Assembly (NCBI RefSeq): GCF_004135385.1
Contig: NZ_CP035493.1
Coordinates: 868,001 to 932,000, forward strand
From: Xylanimonas protaetiae
Lineage (GTDB): Bacteria; Actinomycetota; Actinomycetes; Actinomycetales; Cellulomonadaceae
DNA length: 64,000 nucleotides
Direction of reading: 5' to 3'
Shown here: positions 11,115 to 19,821 of the stretch, piece after piece
Layout of the letters: every line of letters starts with the position of its first letter
Position numbering within the stretch: position 1 is the stretch's first letter
Translations under genes and position numbers: made by a program
The notes under the pieces: model-generated
What the model saw: the letters and a program-made list of their open reading frames with translations, nothing else
Told to the model about the DNA's origin: nothing
The model's database searches: none

Positions 11115-11714
11115 ATGCTCAGGAGCTTCTCGCCGAGCGCGTTCGCGTTCGGTCTCGCCTCGTGGTCGTGGCTGGGCACGCATGGGAAGACCCCTCGCTT
11201 CACGACGGTGTTCGGCGACGTCTTCCTCGAGTCGCTCGACGGCTGGTGGCTGCTCGACACCATCGAGGGCACGCTCACGCTGCGCTGGACGAACATCGTC
11301 GACCTGTACGCCGAGCTCGACTCCGACGAGGGCCGCGAGGAGATCCTGCTCGAGGACATCCTGGTCGAGGTGCTCGACCGCGGCGTCCTGCTGCGCGACG
11401 ACGAGGTGCTGGCGTTCGTGCCGCACCCGGCGGCCGGCGGCCGGCTCGCGGCGGAGTCCTGCTCGCCCCTGCGGTTCGAGCTCGCGCTGAGCCTCGCCGG
11501 CCAGGTGCACGGCGCGCTGCTCGCCCAGGCGCGGCCCGCGCCGAGCCCCATGCTGTGGGACCCGCAGCCCGAGCCGGCGGCGCAGGCCTGGCCCGCCCCG
11601 TCGGCACCGGCCCTGTCTGCACCGGCCCCGTCTGCACCGGCCCCCTCTGCGCTTGCCCCCGCCGCGGCCGCCCCGGCCACGCCCGCCCCGTTCTGGCACC
11701 CCGTCCAGCGCTGA
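11115..11714 (+). CDS. conserved-looking hypothetical protein, possibly Tdi1/DUF1851-like
   Basis: About 199 residues. The N-terminal 115 residues look like a folded domain with the segments TTVFGDVFLESLDGWWLLDT and LRWTNIVDLYAELDSDE. This loosely recalls the DUF1851/T6SS immunity Tdi1 C-terminal domain (a GD-x-F opening and a LDT pattern), but that is low-confidence memory. The C-terminal third is a Pro/Ala/Ser tail encoded by 15-bp repeats (11596-11655). Start is uncertain: GTG at 11061 or 11109 are in frame. No toxin gene is adjacent. Confidence 0.6.
   Translation: MLRSFSPSAFAFGLASWSWLGTHGKTPRFTTVFGDVFLESLDGWWLLDTIEGTLTLRWTNIVDLYAELDSDEGREEILLEDILVEVLDRGVLLRDDEVLAFVPHPAAGGRLAAESCSPLRFELALSLAGQVHGALLAQARPAPSPMLWDPQPEPAAQAWPAPSAPALSAPAPSAPAPSALAPAAAAPATPAPFWHPVQR
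11596..11655 (+). repeat. four 15-bp tandem repeats in coding sequence
   Basis: Four units resembling CCCCGTCTGCACCGG, in frame, encode the Pro-Ala-Ser tail of the preceding hypothetical protein. Units two and three differ by one base, so the array is young enough to vary in length between strains. Confidence 0.8.
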
Positions 11715-11794
11715 CCGTCTCACCGCAGCACGCTGCGGATGCGAGCACCCCCGGTTCGTCGTCCCATGGTGGAGGGACCTGAGGAGCTGATCGC

Positions 11795-12133
11795 ATGAAG
11801 GCCGTGCTGCTGACCGGAGCGGGGATCGCCGTCGCCGACGGCACGGTGCTCGGGGTGGCCCTCGGGGTCGGCAGCACCTCGGTCGCGGTCGCCGCGCTGG
11901 CGGTCGGCCTGGCGTCGGCGTTCGTGCTGGGCTGGCTCACGCCGGCCGCGTCGGTCCTCGAGCCGCCGCTCGTCACGCTCGGCACGCGCCCGACGCCGGA
12001 ACCCGCCGAGCCGGAGCCTGAGCCCGCGCCGCTCCCCCTCCCGGTGCCCGCCGCCGCGGAGGCCGCCCCGGAGCTCCTGCCGGACCGCGCACCCGTCGCC
12101 CGTCACGCGATGCCGACGCCCGCCGCCGCCTGA
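11795..12133 (+). CDS. small membrane protein with Pro/Glu-rich tail, unknown
   Basis: I do not recognise this 112-residue protein. The N-terminal half is hydrophobic and Gly/Ala/Val-rich, with probably two spans in residues 3-50. The rest is a disordered tail rich in Pro and Glu (TPEPAEPEPEPAPLPLPVP). GAGGAG lies about 9 nt before the ATG. It ends just before a strong hairpin shared with the acyl-CoA oxidase gene. It may form a loose group with the two preceding unknown genes, but each has its own gap and ribosome-binding site. Confidence 0.62.
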   Translation: MKAVLLTGAGIAVADGTVLGVALGVGSTSVAVAALAVGLASAFVLGWLTPAASVLEPPLVTLGTRPTPEPAEPEPEPAPLPLPVPAAAEAAPELLPDRAPVARHAMPTPAAA

Positions 12134-12180
12134 CCCTCCGGCTCGCCGCTCGTTCCCCGCTCGCCCCGGCCGCGAACGCG

Positions 12181-12217
12181 CAGGACGCCGTCCCGGACCT
12201 CCCGGGACGGCGTCCTG
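12181..12217. terminator. bidirectional terminator hairpin
   Basis: Perfect 16-bp stem (12181-12196 with 12202-12217), loop of 5 nt, between convergent genes. Confidence 0.75.
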
Positions 12218-12236
12218 GCGTCGCGGCCGTCGCGGC

Positions 12237-14354
12237 TCAGCGCCGCGGCGCCTTCTCCCGCCGCGGGGCCTCGCCCGCCGCGCGCTGCGCCGCGTAGTAC
12301 GCGCGCGCCTCGTCCTGGCGGACCTTCTCGGCGCCCGTGGCGATCGCGGCGCGCAGGTGGTCGTCCGTCAGGCCCCACGCCGCGACCAGGTCGAGCGCGT
12401 GCGGCCGCAGCCGGCGCAGCAGCGCGTCGAGCTCGCCCTCCACGGCCCGGGCGCGCGATGTCGCCAGGCGGCCGTTCACGACGAACCAGGCCAGGTCGCG
12501 CTCGATCACGGTGAGCGCGTAGACGTCGCGCAGCCAGCCGAGCACGGTCCGCGTGCCGGCGTCGGGCGTCGCGTCGACGGCCTGCGTGAACAGCTCCCAG
12601 CGCACCAGCTCGGCGTGCGAGCGGGCGGCGTCGATGAGCGCGACCTGCTGCCGGTCGAAGATCCGCTGCGCGGCGGCCGGCTCGGCGTGGCGCGCGGGAC
12701 GCAGGGCGAGCGCGACGGCCTCGACCTTCGCGGCGACGCGGTCGGCCAGCAGGACCCGCTGCGCCTCGGCGTCGAACACCGTGCCGGGCCGCGCGACGGC
12801 GTCGGCGACCGTCTGCGCGGCCCGCTTGAGCGGCGTGCGGTGCAGCAGCGTGTCGACGGCACGGTCGGCGACGAACCGGGCCTTGCCCTCGGGCGTGCGC
12901 ACCTGCGCGCCGAGCGCCTTGCCGTAGTCGCCCACGAGCCGCTTGGCGACGAGCTGGAGCAGCACCGTGTTGTCGCCCTCGAACGTCGCGTAGACGTCGA
13001 GGTCGTCGTACAGGGACGTGATGCGGTTCTCGGTGAGGAACCCGGCGCCGCCGCACGCCTCGCGGCACTCCTGGAGGGTGTCGAGCGCGAACGCCGTCGA
13101 CGTCGCCTTCATCGCGGCGGCCATGGTCTCCAGGTCGGCGCGCTTCTCGGGGGTGTCCCCGCGGCCGCTGAAGACGTCGTCGAACAGGTCGAGCAGCCTC
13201 TCGTGCGCGAAGTGCAGCGCGTACGTCTCGGCGATGCGCGGCAGGAGGCGGCGGCGGTGGGTGGCGTAGTCGAGCAGCACCACCTCGTCGTCGGGCGTCG
13301 CGCCCGAGAACTGACGGCGCTCGGCCCCGTACCGGACCGCGATCGCGAGGCCGACGCGGGAGGCGGTGCCGGCGGCGCCGTCGAGCGAGACGCGGCCCTG
13401 CACGAGCGCGCCGAGCATCGTGAAGAAGCGGCGGCCGGGGCTCTCGATCGACGACGTGTAGCTGCCGTCCTCCGCCACCTGGCCGTAGCGGGCCAGCAGG
13501 TTCTCGCGCGGCACGCGCACGTGGTCGAACCAGAGGCGGCCGTTGTCGACGCCGCGCAGACCGCCCTTGAGGCCGTCGTCCTCGCCGCCGACGCCGGGCA
13601 GGAACGCGCCCGTGGCGCCGTCGCGGACGGGCACGTAGAAGCAGTGGACGCCGTAGTCCACGCCGCGCGTGACGAGCCGCGCGAACACCGTGGCGGCCGT
13701 GGCGTGCTCGGCCGCGTTGCCGAGGTAGTCCTTCCACGCGGCCCGGAACGGCGTGTGGACCACGAACTCCTGCGTGTCCGGGTCGTACGTCGCGGTCGTC
13801 CCGACGGCGGCGACGTCGGAGCCGTGGCCCGTCTCCGTCATCGCGAACGCGCCCGGGACGGACAGGTCCATGGCGCTGGGCAGCCAGCGGTCCTGCTGCT
13901 CGGGCGTGCCGAGCTGCCAGATGGCGGACGCGAACAGGCCCCACTGGACCCCGGCCTTGATCTGGAGCGACGGGTCGCCCAGGGCGAGCTCCTCGAAGCC
14001 GGCCAGGTTGGCGCCCGGCTGGTCGCCACCGCCCAGGCGGGCGGGGAACGCGAGCCACACCTGGTGGTCCGGGTCCGCGGCGAGCTCGCGGCACTGGTCG
14101 AGCACGCGGGCGCGGTGCTCCGCCATCGTGAGCGTCTCGTCCTTCCAGAACCGCGGCTCGGCGGCGTGGGCGCGCGCGGCGGCGCGCCACCGCGGCCAGC
14201 GGCCGAGCAGCGTGTCGTGGAGGGCGGCGACGTCGACGCGCGCGTCGGCGGGGTCCGTCCGGGCGGGGGCGGCCGCGGGGACGGCCGCGGGGACGGGGGT
14301 CGCGGGCGGCTCGACCGCCGGGGTCGCCGGCGCGGTCTGGTCCGTGGTGGTCAT
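12237..14354 (-). CDS. acyl-CoA oxidase / acyl-CoA dehydrogenase family flavoenzyme
   Basis: Flavoprotein of 705 residues that introduces the 2,3-double bond into acyl-CoA thioesters. The length and an N-terminal extension before the catalytic core fit acyl-CoA oxidases (which use O2 and make H2O2) better than the 380-residue dehydrogenases. The flavin/substrate motif FAMTETGHGSDV lies near residues 170-181, with a late ECREACGGAGFLTENRI segment and FEGDNTVLLQ typical of oxidases. Residues 1-45 are Pro/Ala-rich and probably disordered. It lies 9 nt after the TetR gene, so it is likely cotranscribed and controlled by it. Confidence 0.87.
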   Translation of the reverse strand: MTTTDQTAPATPAVEPPATPVPAAVPAAAPARTDPADARVDVAALHDTLLGRWPRWRAAARAHAAEPRFWKDETLTMAEHRARVLDQCRELAADPDHQVWLAFPARLGGGDQPGANLAGFEELALGDPSLQIKAGVQWGLFASAIWQLGTPEQQDRWLPSAMDLSVPGAFAMTETGHGSDVAAVGTTATYDPDTQEFVVHTPFRAAWKDYLGNAAEHATAATVFARLVTRGVDYGVHCFYVPVRDGATGAFLPGVGGEDDGLKGGLRGVDNGRLWFDHVRVPRENLLARYGQVAEDGSYTSSIESPGRRFFTMLGALVQGRVSLDGAAGTASRVGLAIAVRYGAERRQFSGATPDDEVVLLDYATHRRRLLPRIAETYALHFAHERLLDLFDDVFSGRGDTPEKRADLETMAAAMKATSTAFALDTLQECREACGGAGFLTENRITSLYDDLDVYATFEGDNTVLLQLVAKRLVGDYGKALGAQVRTPEGKARFVADRAVDTLLHRTPLKRAAQTVADAVARPGTVFDAEAQRVLLADRVAAKVEAVALALRPARHAEPAAAQRIFDRQQVALIDAARSHAELVRWELFTQAVDATPDAGTRTVLGWLRDVYALTVIERDLAWFVVNGRLATSRARAVEGELDALLRRLRPHALDLVAAWGLTDDHLRAAIATGAEKVRQDEARAYYAAQRAAGEAPRREKAPRR

Positions 14355-14363
14355 CGAGGACTC

Positions 14364-15032
14364 CTAGAGCGTGGTCTTCAGGGGCGGCGTGTGCAGCACG
14401 CCGACGGGGCCCTGCCAGAGCCAGGCCGTCACGTGCTCGGTGAGCTCCTCGCGGGTCAGCGTCGTCGTGCCCGCCTCGCGGTGGGCGAGCCACCACTCGC
14501 CGGCGCCGCGCACGTGCCCGACGGCGCCGGCGGCCCAGGCCGCGGCGACGTCGTCGGGAACGCCTGCGAGCTCGGCGAACGGGCGGGCGACGATCTCGAT
14601 CACGGAGTCCAGGTACGCGGACAGGGGTGCGTCCGCGCCGGGGCTCTCCTCGGGCTCCGGCTCGACGCCCGCGATGGAGGTGCGGGTGACGAACCAGTAG
14701 ACGCGCGGCGAGTGCTCGATCATCTCGAGGTAGACCCGCACCATGGCGCGCAGCCCGCCCAGCGGCGTCGGCGCCTCGGCCGCGGCCCGCGAGAGGGCGG
14801 CGTGCATGTCGCCGACGACGGCGGTGGCCACCGCGAGCCGCAGCCCCGCCTTGTCGGCGAAGTAGCGGTACACGATCGACTTCGAGGTGCCGGCGGCCGC
14901 GGCGATGTCGTCCATCGACACGCCGGGGCCCTGCCGGTGGACCACCTTGCGGGCGGCCTTGACCAGCTCGGCGCGGCGGGCGGTGCGGTGGTCGTCCCAG
15001 CGCGTCGATCGCCCGTCCTGGTCACGCGTCAT
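14364..15032 (-). CDS. TetR family transcriptional regulator
   Basis: DNA-binding repressor of 222 residues. The N-terminal HTH covers about residues 20-60, with the typical ISM-like MDDIAAAAGTSKSIVYRYFADK sequence (helix 2-turn-helix 3 plus the YxYF pattern). The C-terminal ligand domain is unspecific, but the setting suggests an acyl-CoA or fatty-acid ligand. AGGAGAA precedes the ATG. It is upstream of the acyl-CoA oxidase in one operon and divergent from the thiolase-reductase-dehydratase operon, so it is the likely local regulator of both through the shared intergenic region. Confidence 0.92.
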   Translation of the reverse strand: MTRDQDGRSTRWDDHRTARRAELVKAARKVVHRQGPGVSMDDIAAAAGTSKSIVYRYFADKAGLRLAVATAVVGDMHAALSRAAAEAPTPLGGLRAMVRVYLEMIEHSPRVYWFVTRTSIAGVEPEPEESPGADAPLSAYLDSVIEIVARPFAELAGVPDDVAAAWAAGAVGHVRGAGEWWLAHREAGTTTLTREELTEHVTAWLWQGPVGVLHTPPLKTTL

Positions 15033-15106
15033 CGCGTTCTCCTGTGATCCGTGAGGAGTGCCGGGGTCGTGGCTGTGACCCGGCTCACGGAACTCACGGT
15101 ATCAGG

Positions 15107-15117
15107 TACTCTGAGTA
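15107..15117. promoter_or_regulatory. candidate TetR operator
   Basis: Perfect 11-bp palindrome TACTC-T-GAGTA in the 170-bp divergent intergenic region between the TetR gene and the thiolase gene. The left half, TACTCT, could also serve as a plus-strand -10 box. A wider imperfect pair TGTGAC (15074-15079) and GTCACA (15122-15127) flanks it. Assignment to this regulator is by position only. Confidence 0.45.
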
Positions 15118-15202
15118 GCACGTCACAGTTTGGCCCCACCACGGGGCAGAGGGACGATCACCGAAGATCGCGCCCCGCACGCACGAGCGAAGGAACGACG
15201 CA

Positions 15203-16534
15203 GTGGCCACACGCTCCACCACCCCGACGCCCACCCCTGCCCGCGACGCCGTCGTCGTCGGCGGCAACCGCCTGCCGTTCGCCCGCGCCGGCAAGGCGTA
15301 CGGCGACGCCTCCAACCAGGAGCTGCTCACCGCGGCGATCGAGGGCCTCGTCGCCCGGTTCGGCCTCCAGGGCGAACGGCTCGGCGAGGTGGTGGGCGGC
15401 GCGGTGCTCAAGCACTCGCGCGACTTCAACCTGGTGCGCGAGTGCGTGCTCGGCTCGTCGCTCTCCCCGCAGACGCCCGCCTACGACGTCCAGCAGGCCT
15501 GCGCGACGGGCCTCGAGGCGGCCATCGCGGTGACCAACAAGATCCGGCTCGGCCAGATCGAGGCGGGCATCGCCGGCGGCACCGACACCATCTCCGACGC
15601 CCCGGTCGCCGTGAGCGAGGGCCTGCGCCGCGTGCTGCTGGAGGCCTCGCACGCCCGGACCGTCCAGGGCCGTCTCAAGGCGCTGGCCCGGCTGCGGCCG
15701 GCCGACCTCAAGCCGCTGACCCCGTCCACCGACGAGCCGCGCACCGGCCTGTCGATGGGCGAGCACCAGGCCGTCACGACGGCCCGCTGGGGCGTCACGC
15801 GCGAGGCGCAGGACGCCGTCGCGCTCGCCTCGCACCAGCACCTCGCCCGAGCCTGGGACGAGGGCTTCTTCGACGACCTGGTCACCCCGTTCCGCGGCCT
15901 GACCCGCGACGACAACCTGCGCACCGACACGTCGCTCGAGAAGCTCGGCGCCCTCGCCCCGGTGTTCGGCAAGGCGCTCGGCACGGCCGAGCCCACGATG
16001 ACGGCGGGCAACTCGACGCCCCTGACCGACGGCGCGTCCGCCGTCCTCCTCGCGTCCCGCGCGTGGGCCGCGGAGCGCGACCTGCCCGTGCTCGCACGCT
16101 TCGTCGACGCCGAGACCGCCGCCGTCGACTACGTCCACGGGCACGAGGGGCTGCTCATGGCCCCCGCCCACGCGGTGCCGCGCCTGCTGGCCCGCAACGG
16201 GCTCACGCTCGCCGACATCGACTTCTTCGAGATCCACGAGGCCTTCGCCTCCACCGTGCTCACGACGCTCGCCGCGTGGGAGGACGACGACTACTGCCGC
16301 ACCGAGCTCGGGCTGCCGGGTGCGCTCGGCACGGTCGACCGGGACCGCATCAACGTCAACGGGTCCTCGCTCGCGGCCGGCCACCCGTTCGCCGCGACGG
16401 GCGGACGCATCCTCGCGACGGCCGCGAAGCTGGTCGCCGCCCGGGCCGCCGAGACCGGGAAGTCGGCGCGCGCGCTCCTGTCCGTCTGCGCGGCCGGCGG
16501 CCTCGGCGCCACCGCCCTGCTCGAGTCGGCCTGA
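15203..16534 (+). CDS. fadA2: acetyl-CoA C-acyltransferase (thiolase)
   Basis: Thiolase of 443 residues that cleaves 3-ketoacyl-CoA with CoA, or the reverse. The nucleophilic Cys is about residue 100 in QQACATGLE, the HEAF motif (catalytic His about 346) is in FFEIHEAFASTV, and the second catalytic Cys is about 429 in CAAGGLGATA. GTG at 15203 follows GAAGGAACG. Gene order thiolase, FabG4-like reductase, MaoC dehydratase mirrors the mycobacterial fadA2-fabG4-htdX locus as I recall it (Rv0243, Rv0242c, Rv0241c), so the symbol is by similarity and context. Confidence 0.92.
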   Translation: MATRSTTPTPTPARDAVVVGGNRLPFARAGKAYGDASNQELLTAAIEGLVARFGLQGERLGEVVGGAVLKHSRDFNLVRECVLGSSLSPQTPAYDVQQACATGLEAAIAVTNKIRLGQIEAGIAGGTDTISDAPVAVSEGLRRVLLEASHARTVQGRLKALARLRPADLKPLTPSTDEPRTGLSMGEHQAVTTARWGVTREAQDAVALASHQHLARAWDEGFFDDLVTPFRGLTRDDNLRTDTSLEKLGALAPVFGKALGTAEPTMTAGNSTPLTDGASAVLLASRAWAAERDLPVLARFVDAETAAVDYVHGHEGLLMAPAHAVPRLLARNGLTLADIDFFEIHEAFASTVLTTLAAWEDDDYCRTELGLPGALGTVDRDRINVNGSSLAAGHPFAATGGRILATAAKLVAARAAETGKSARALLSVCAAGGLGATALLESA

Positions 16535-16544
16535 GGCGGGCACC

Positions 16545-17909
16545 GTGACCGACACGTACACGAAGGCCGTCAACACCGGCATGACGAAGACCCTCGCCAA
16601 GAAGCTCGGCCTGCCGCGCCCGGCCCTCCTGCGCCGCCACCAGCCGGGGGCGCCGCTCACGGTGGGCCCGGTGCTGGTGGTGTCCGACGCCGCGTCGCAG
16701 GAGTCGGCGGCCGCGGTCGCCGCGACGCTGGACGGCTGGGGGCTGACGGTCGCGCGGCAGGACGACGACGCCACCCGCTGGGGCGCCGTCGTCGTCGTGC
16801 TCACCGACGTCGCGCGGCCCGCCGACGCGTCCACCGCCGTGCTCTCCCTGCCCGGCGCGCTCAAGCGGCTCGCGCCGAACGGGCGCGTCGTCACCGTCTC
16901 CCGCGCCGCCGCGCCCGGCGACGCACCCGAGCTCGCCGCCGTGCGGCAGGGCGTCGACGGGTTCCTGCGCTCGCTCGCCAAGGAGCTGCGCGCCGGCGCC
17001 ACCGCCAACGGCATCCAGCTCGCCGACGACGCCGCCGCCGACCACCCCTCGGCCCGTGCGGCGCTGCGGTTCTTCCTCTCCGCGAAGAGCGCCTACGTGG
17101 ACGGGCAGCTCCTGACCGTCAGCGCGGCGAACGGCTGGTTCCTCTACCCCGCCGACGCGTGGGACCGCCCCCTCGAGGGCAAGGTCGCCGTCGTCACGGG
17201 CGCCGCCCGCGGCATCGGCGCCGCCATCGCGAAGACGCTCGCGCGCGACGGCGCCACCGTCGTCTGCGTCGACGTGCCCGCCGCGGGCGAGGGCCTGGCC
17301 CGCACCGCCAACGCCGTGCGCGGCACCGCGCTCCAGCTCGACGTCACGGCGCCCGACGCCGGGGAGAAGATCCTCGCGCACGCGCGGACGCGCCACGGGG
17401 GGCTCGACGTCGTCGTGCACAACGCCGGCATCACGCGCGACAAGCTGCTCGCCAACATGGACGCGGCCCGGTGGGACTCGGTCGTCGCGGTCAACGTCGA
17501 GGCGCAGCTGCGCATCAACGAGACCCTGCTGGCTGCCGCCGCGGCGGGCGACCTCGACGGGCTGCGCATCGTGTCGCTCGCCTCGACGTCGGGCATCGCG
17601 GGCAACCGCGGGCAGACCAACTACGCGTTCACCAAGGCGGGCGTCGTCGGGCACACCGCCGCGACGGCCACGCTGCTCGCCGCGCACGGCGGCACGGCCA
17701 ACGCCGTCGCGCCCGGGTTCATCGAGACGGAGATGACCCAGCACATCCCGTTCGCGACCCGGCAGGTGGCGCGGCGGCTCTCCTCGCTGCTCCAGGGCGG
17801 CGAGCCGGTGGACGTGGCCGAGGCCGTCGCGTTCCTCGCGTCGCCCGGCGCGGTGGGCATCACCGGCCAGACGCTGCGCGTGTGCGGGCAGAACCTGGTG
17901 GGCCGGTGA
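16545..17909 (+). CDS. fabG4: 3-oxoacyl-thioester reductase, high-molecular-weight FabG (FabG4-like)
   Basis: Short-chain dehydrogenase of 454 residues, far longer than ordinary FabG (about 245) and the same length I recall for mycobacterial FabG4. An N-terminal Rossmann-like, flavodoxin-type domain (about residues 1-205) precedes the reductase domain. That domain has the cofactor motif TGAARGIGAA (about 217-227), NAG in VVHNAGITRD, the Ser in LASTSG and the catalytic Tyr-x3-Lys in YAFTK (about 359-363). It reduces 3-ketoacyl-CoA/ACP with NADH or NADPH. GTG at 16545 begins 11 nt after the thiolase; an ATG at 16581 is an alternative. Confidence 0.9.
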   Translation: MTDTYTKAVNTGMTKTLAKKLGLPRPALLRRHQPGAPLTVGPVLVVSDAASQESAAAVAATLDGWGLTVARQDDDATRWGAVVVVLTDVARPADASTAVLSLPGALKRLAPNGRVVTVSRAAAPGDAPELAAVRQGVDGFLRSLAKELRAGATANGIQLADDAAADHPSARAALRFFLSAKSAYVDGQLLTVSAANGWFLYPADAWDRPLEGKVAVVTGAARGIGAAIAKTLARDGATVVCVDVPAAGEGLARTANAVRGTALQLDVTAPDAGEKILAHARTRHGGLDVVVHNAGITRDKLLANMDAARWDSVVAVNVEAQLRINETLLAAAAAGDLDGLRIVSLASTSGIAGNRGQTNYAFTKAGVVGHTAATATLLAAHGGTANAVAPGFIETEMTQHIPFATRQVARRLSSLLQGGEPVDVAEAVAFLASPGAVGITGQTLRVCGQNLVGR

Positions 17910-18886
17910 CCGCCGTCCTCACGACGTCGGACGGCGAGGGCCTCGACGTCGAGACGCTGCCCGCGATGCCCGGCCTGCCCGGCCTGTACGCGCGGGGGGC
18001 CGCGTCGTCGGGCCGCATGGCGGCGGGGCGGGCGCTGCCGGCGCTCCCCGTGCTCGGGTCGGGCGCCGCGGCGTCGGACGACGACGCCCTCACGCTGCCG
18101 CGCGTCGCGCACCGCGTGGCGCACCTGCCCACGGACGGGCTCGGCACGCACCTGCGCGACTACCAGCGGCTCATGCACGAGCCCGGCTCGGAGCTGCTGC
18201 CGTCGGGGTACCTGCACGTGCTGGCGTTCCCGCTGGCCACGTCCGTGATGGTGCGCGGCGACTACCCGCTGCCGCTCATCGGCACGGTGCACCTGGCCAA
18301 CGACGCGTCGCTGCTGCGGCCCGTCCGGGTCGGCGACGCGCTCGAGGTGCGCGCGTGGGCGGAGCGGCTGCGGCCGCACCGCCGCGGCGTGCAGCTCGAC
18401 ATGGTCGCCGAGGTCCGCGTCGGCGACGAGCTCGCGTGGCGGGGCGTCTCGACGTACCTCTCGCGCGGCTTCCACGTGCCCGACGACGCCGCGAGCGCCC
18501 CCGACGAGGGCGAGGACCGCGCACCCGCCGGGACGTGGGCCCCTCCCCTGCCCACGGGGCGCTGGGCGCTGCCCGGCGGGACCGGGCGCGCGTACGGGGC
18601 GATCTCGGGCGACCTCAACCCGATCCACCTGTCGGCGCTGTCCGCGAAGGCGTTCGGGTTCCCGCGCGCGATCGCGCACGGGATGTACACCGCGGCGCGC
18701 GCGCTCGCGGAGGTCGGGCCGCGGCGCGGGCCGGCGTACCGGTGGACGGTGGAGTTCGGGCGGCCCGTGCTGCTGCCGGGCACGGTCGACGTGGCGATCA
18801 CGGCCTCGGACGACGGGTTCGAGTACGTCGGCTGGAACGCCGGGCGGCGGCTGCGGCACTTCCACGGCGAGGTCACGCCCCTCTGA
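17906..18886 (+). CDS. htdX: MaoC-type 3-hydroxyacyl-thioester dehydratase (HtdX-like)
   Basis: Double hot-dog dehydratase/hydratase of 326 residues interconverting (R)-3-hydroxyacyl- and trans-2-enoyl-thioesters. The catalytic hydratase motif is SGDLNPIHL (about residues 234-242, Asp and His), followed by FPRAIAHGMYTA. The N-terminal half is a degenerate first hot-dog. GTG overlaps the reductase stop codon by 4 nt (GTGA), so it is translationally coupled. Together with the thiolase, the reductase and the acyl-CoA oxidase it completes a beta-oxidation-like or acyl-chain-remodelling cycle. Confidence 0.9.
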   Translation: MTAVLTTSDGEGLDVETLPAMPGLPGLYARGAASSGRMAAGRALPALPVLGSGAAASDDDALTLPRVAHRVAHLPTDGLGTHLRDYQRLMHEPGSELLPSGYLHVLAFPLATSVMVRGDYPLPLIGTVHLANDASLLRPVRVGDALEVRAWAERLRPHRRGVQLDMVAEVRVGDELAWRGVSTYLSRGFHVPDDAASAPDEGEDRAPAGTWAPPLPTGRWALPGGTGRAYGAISGDLNPIHLSALSAKAFGFPRAIAHGMYTAARALAEVGPRRGPAYRWTVEFGRPVLLPGTVDVAITASDDGFEYVGWNAGRRLRHFHGEVTPL

Positions 18887-18927
18887 CCGCGTGGTGCGTG
18901 TCGGGGGCGCGGGCTAGCGTCGCGGGC

Positions 18928-19728
18928 ATGGTCACGCTGGGGTGCATCGCGAACCCGGAAGAGCTCTCGCCCGCGCAGCTCCTGGACGTCGCCCGGGCGG
19001 CCGACGCCGCGGGCCTCGAGGAGCTCTGGCTGTGGGAGGACTGCTTCAAGGAGTCGGGCGTCGCGGCCGCCGGGGCGATCCTCGCGGCGACGTCGCGGCT
19101 GCGCGTCGGGCTCGGTGTGCTGCCGGTCCCGCTGCGCAACGTCGCGCTGACGGCGATGGAGCTGGGGACGCTCGCGGGCATGTTCCCCGGGCGGCTCGTG
19201 CCCGGCGTCGGGCACGGGGTGCAGTCGTGGATGGAGCAGGTGGGGGCGCGCGTCGCCTCGCCGCTGACGCTGCTGCGCGAGCACGTGACGGCGCTGCGGG
19301 CGCTGCTGGCCGGCGAGCGGCTCAGCGTCCGCGGGCGCTACGTCACGCTCGACGACGTCGCGCTCGACTGGCCGCCCGCGTCCCCGCCGCCCGTGCTCGC
19401 CGCGGGACAGGGGCCCAGGACGCTACGGCTCGTGGGCGAGGTCGCCGACGGCGTCGTGCTCACGGGCGGCACCATGCCCGACGACGTGCGCCGAGCGCTC
19501 GAGCTCGTCGCGGAGGGGCGGTCCGCCGCCGGGCGCGGCGGGCCCTTCGCGGTGTGCACCTTCGTGGTGCTGCCGCCGCCGGTGCGCGCGCAGGGCGCGC
19601 AGGCGACGGCCGACCACCTGCGGGCCTGGGCGGACGCGGGCACGACGACGGTCGCGGTGCTGCCCGTGGACGGCGACCCGGTCGCGGTGGCCGCCTGGCT
19701 GGGTGAGGAGGTGCGGCCGCTGCTGTGA
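18928..19728 (+). CDS. LLM class flavin-dependent oxidoreductase
   Basis: Luciferase-like monooxygenase family protein of 266 residues, probably using F420 or FMN. Visible family features are the opening LGCIANPEELSP, the repeated alpha/beta pattern of a TIM barrel, a PGVGHGVQSWMEQVG segment and a C-terminal TTTVAVLPV strand. At 266 residues it is shorter than most members (about 300-340). The substrate is unknown. TAGCGT lies 7 nt before the ATG and no Shine-Dalgarno is seen, which suggests a leaderless mRNA and a promoter separate from the lipid operon upstream. Confidence 0.85.
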   Translation: MVTLGCIANPEELSPAQLLDVARAADAAGLEELWLWEDCFKESGVAAAGAILAATSRLRVGLGVLPVPLRNVALTAMELGTLAGMFPGRLVPGVGHGVQSWMEQVGARVASPLTLLREHVTALRALLAGERLSVRGRYVTLDDVALDWPPASPPPVLAAGQGPRTLRLVGEVADGVVLTGGTMPDDVRRALELVAEGRSAAGRGGPFAVCTFVVLPPPVRAQGAQATADHLRAWADAGTTTVAVLPVDGDPVAVAAWLGEEVRPLL

Positions 19729-19821
19729 GCGGCGCGGCCCTCCGCCGCGGGGCGGGGGCCGCGGGCAGGATGTCTGGCCTCGGGCGCCCTGGCCCGCGAC
19801 CCGCGACCTAGGGTGGGGCGC

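Noticed and set aside
11596-11655. CRISPR-like or direct-repeat array
   Set aside because: Units are contiguous without spacers and in frame with a coding sequence.
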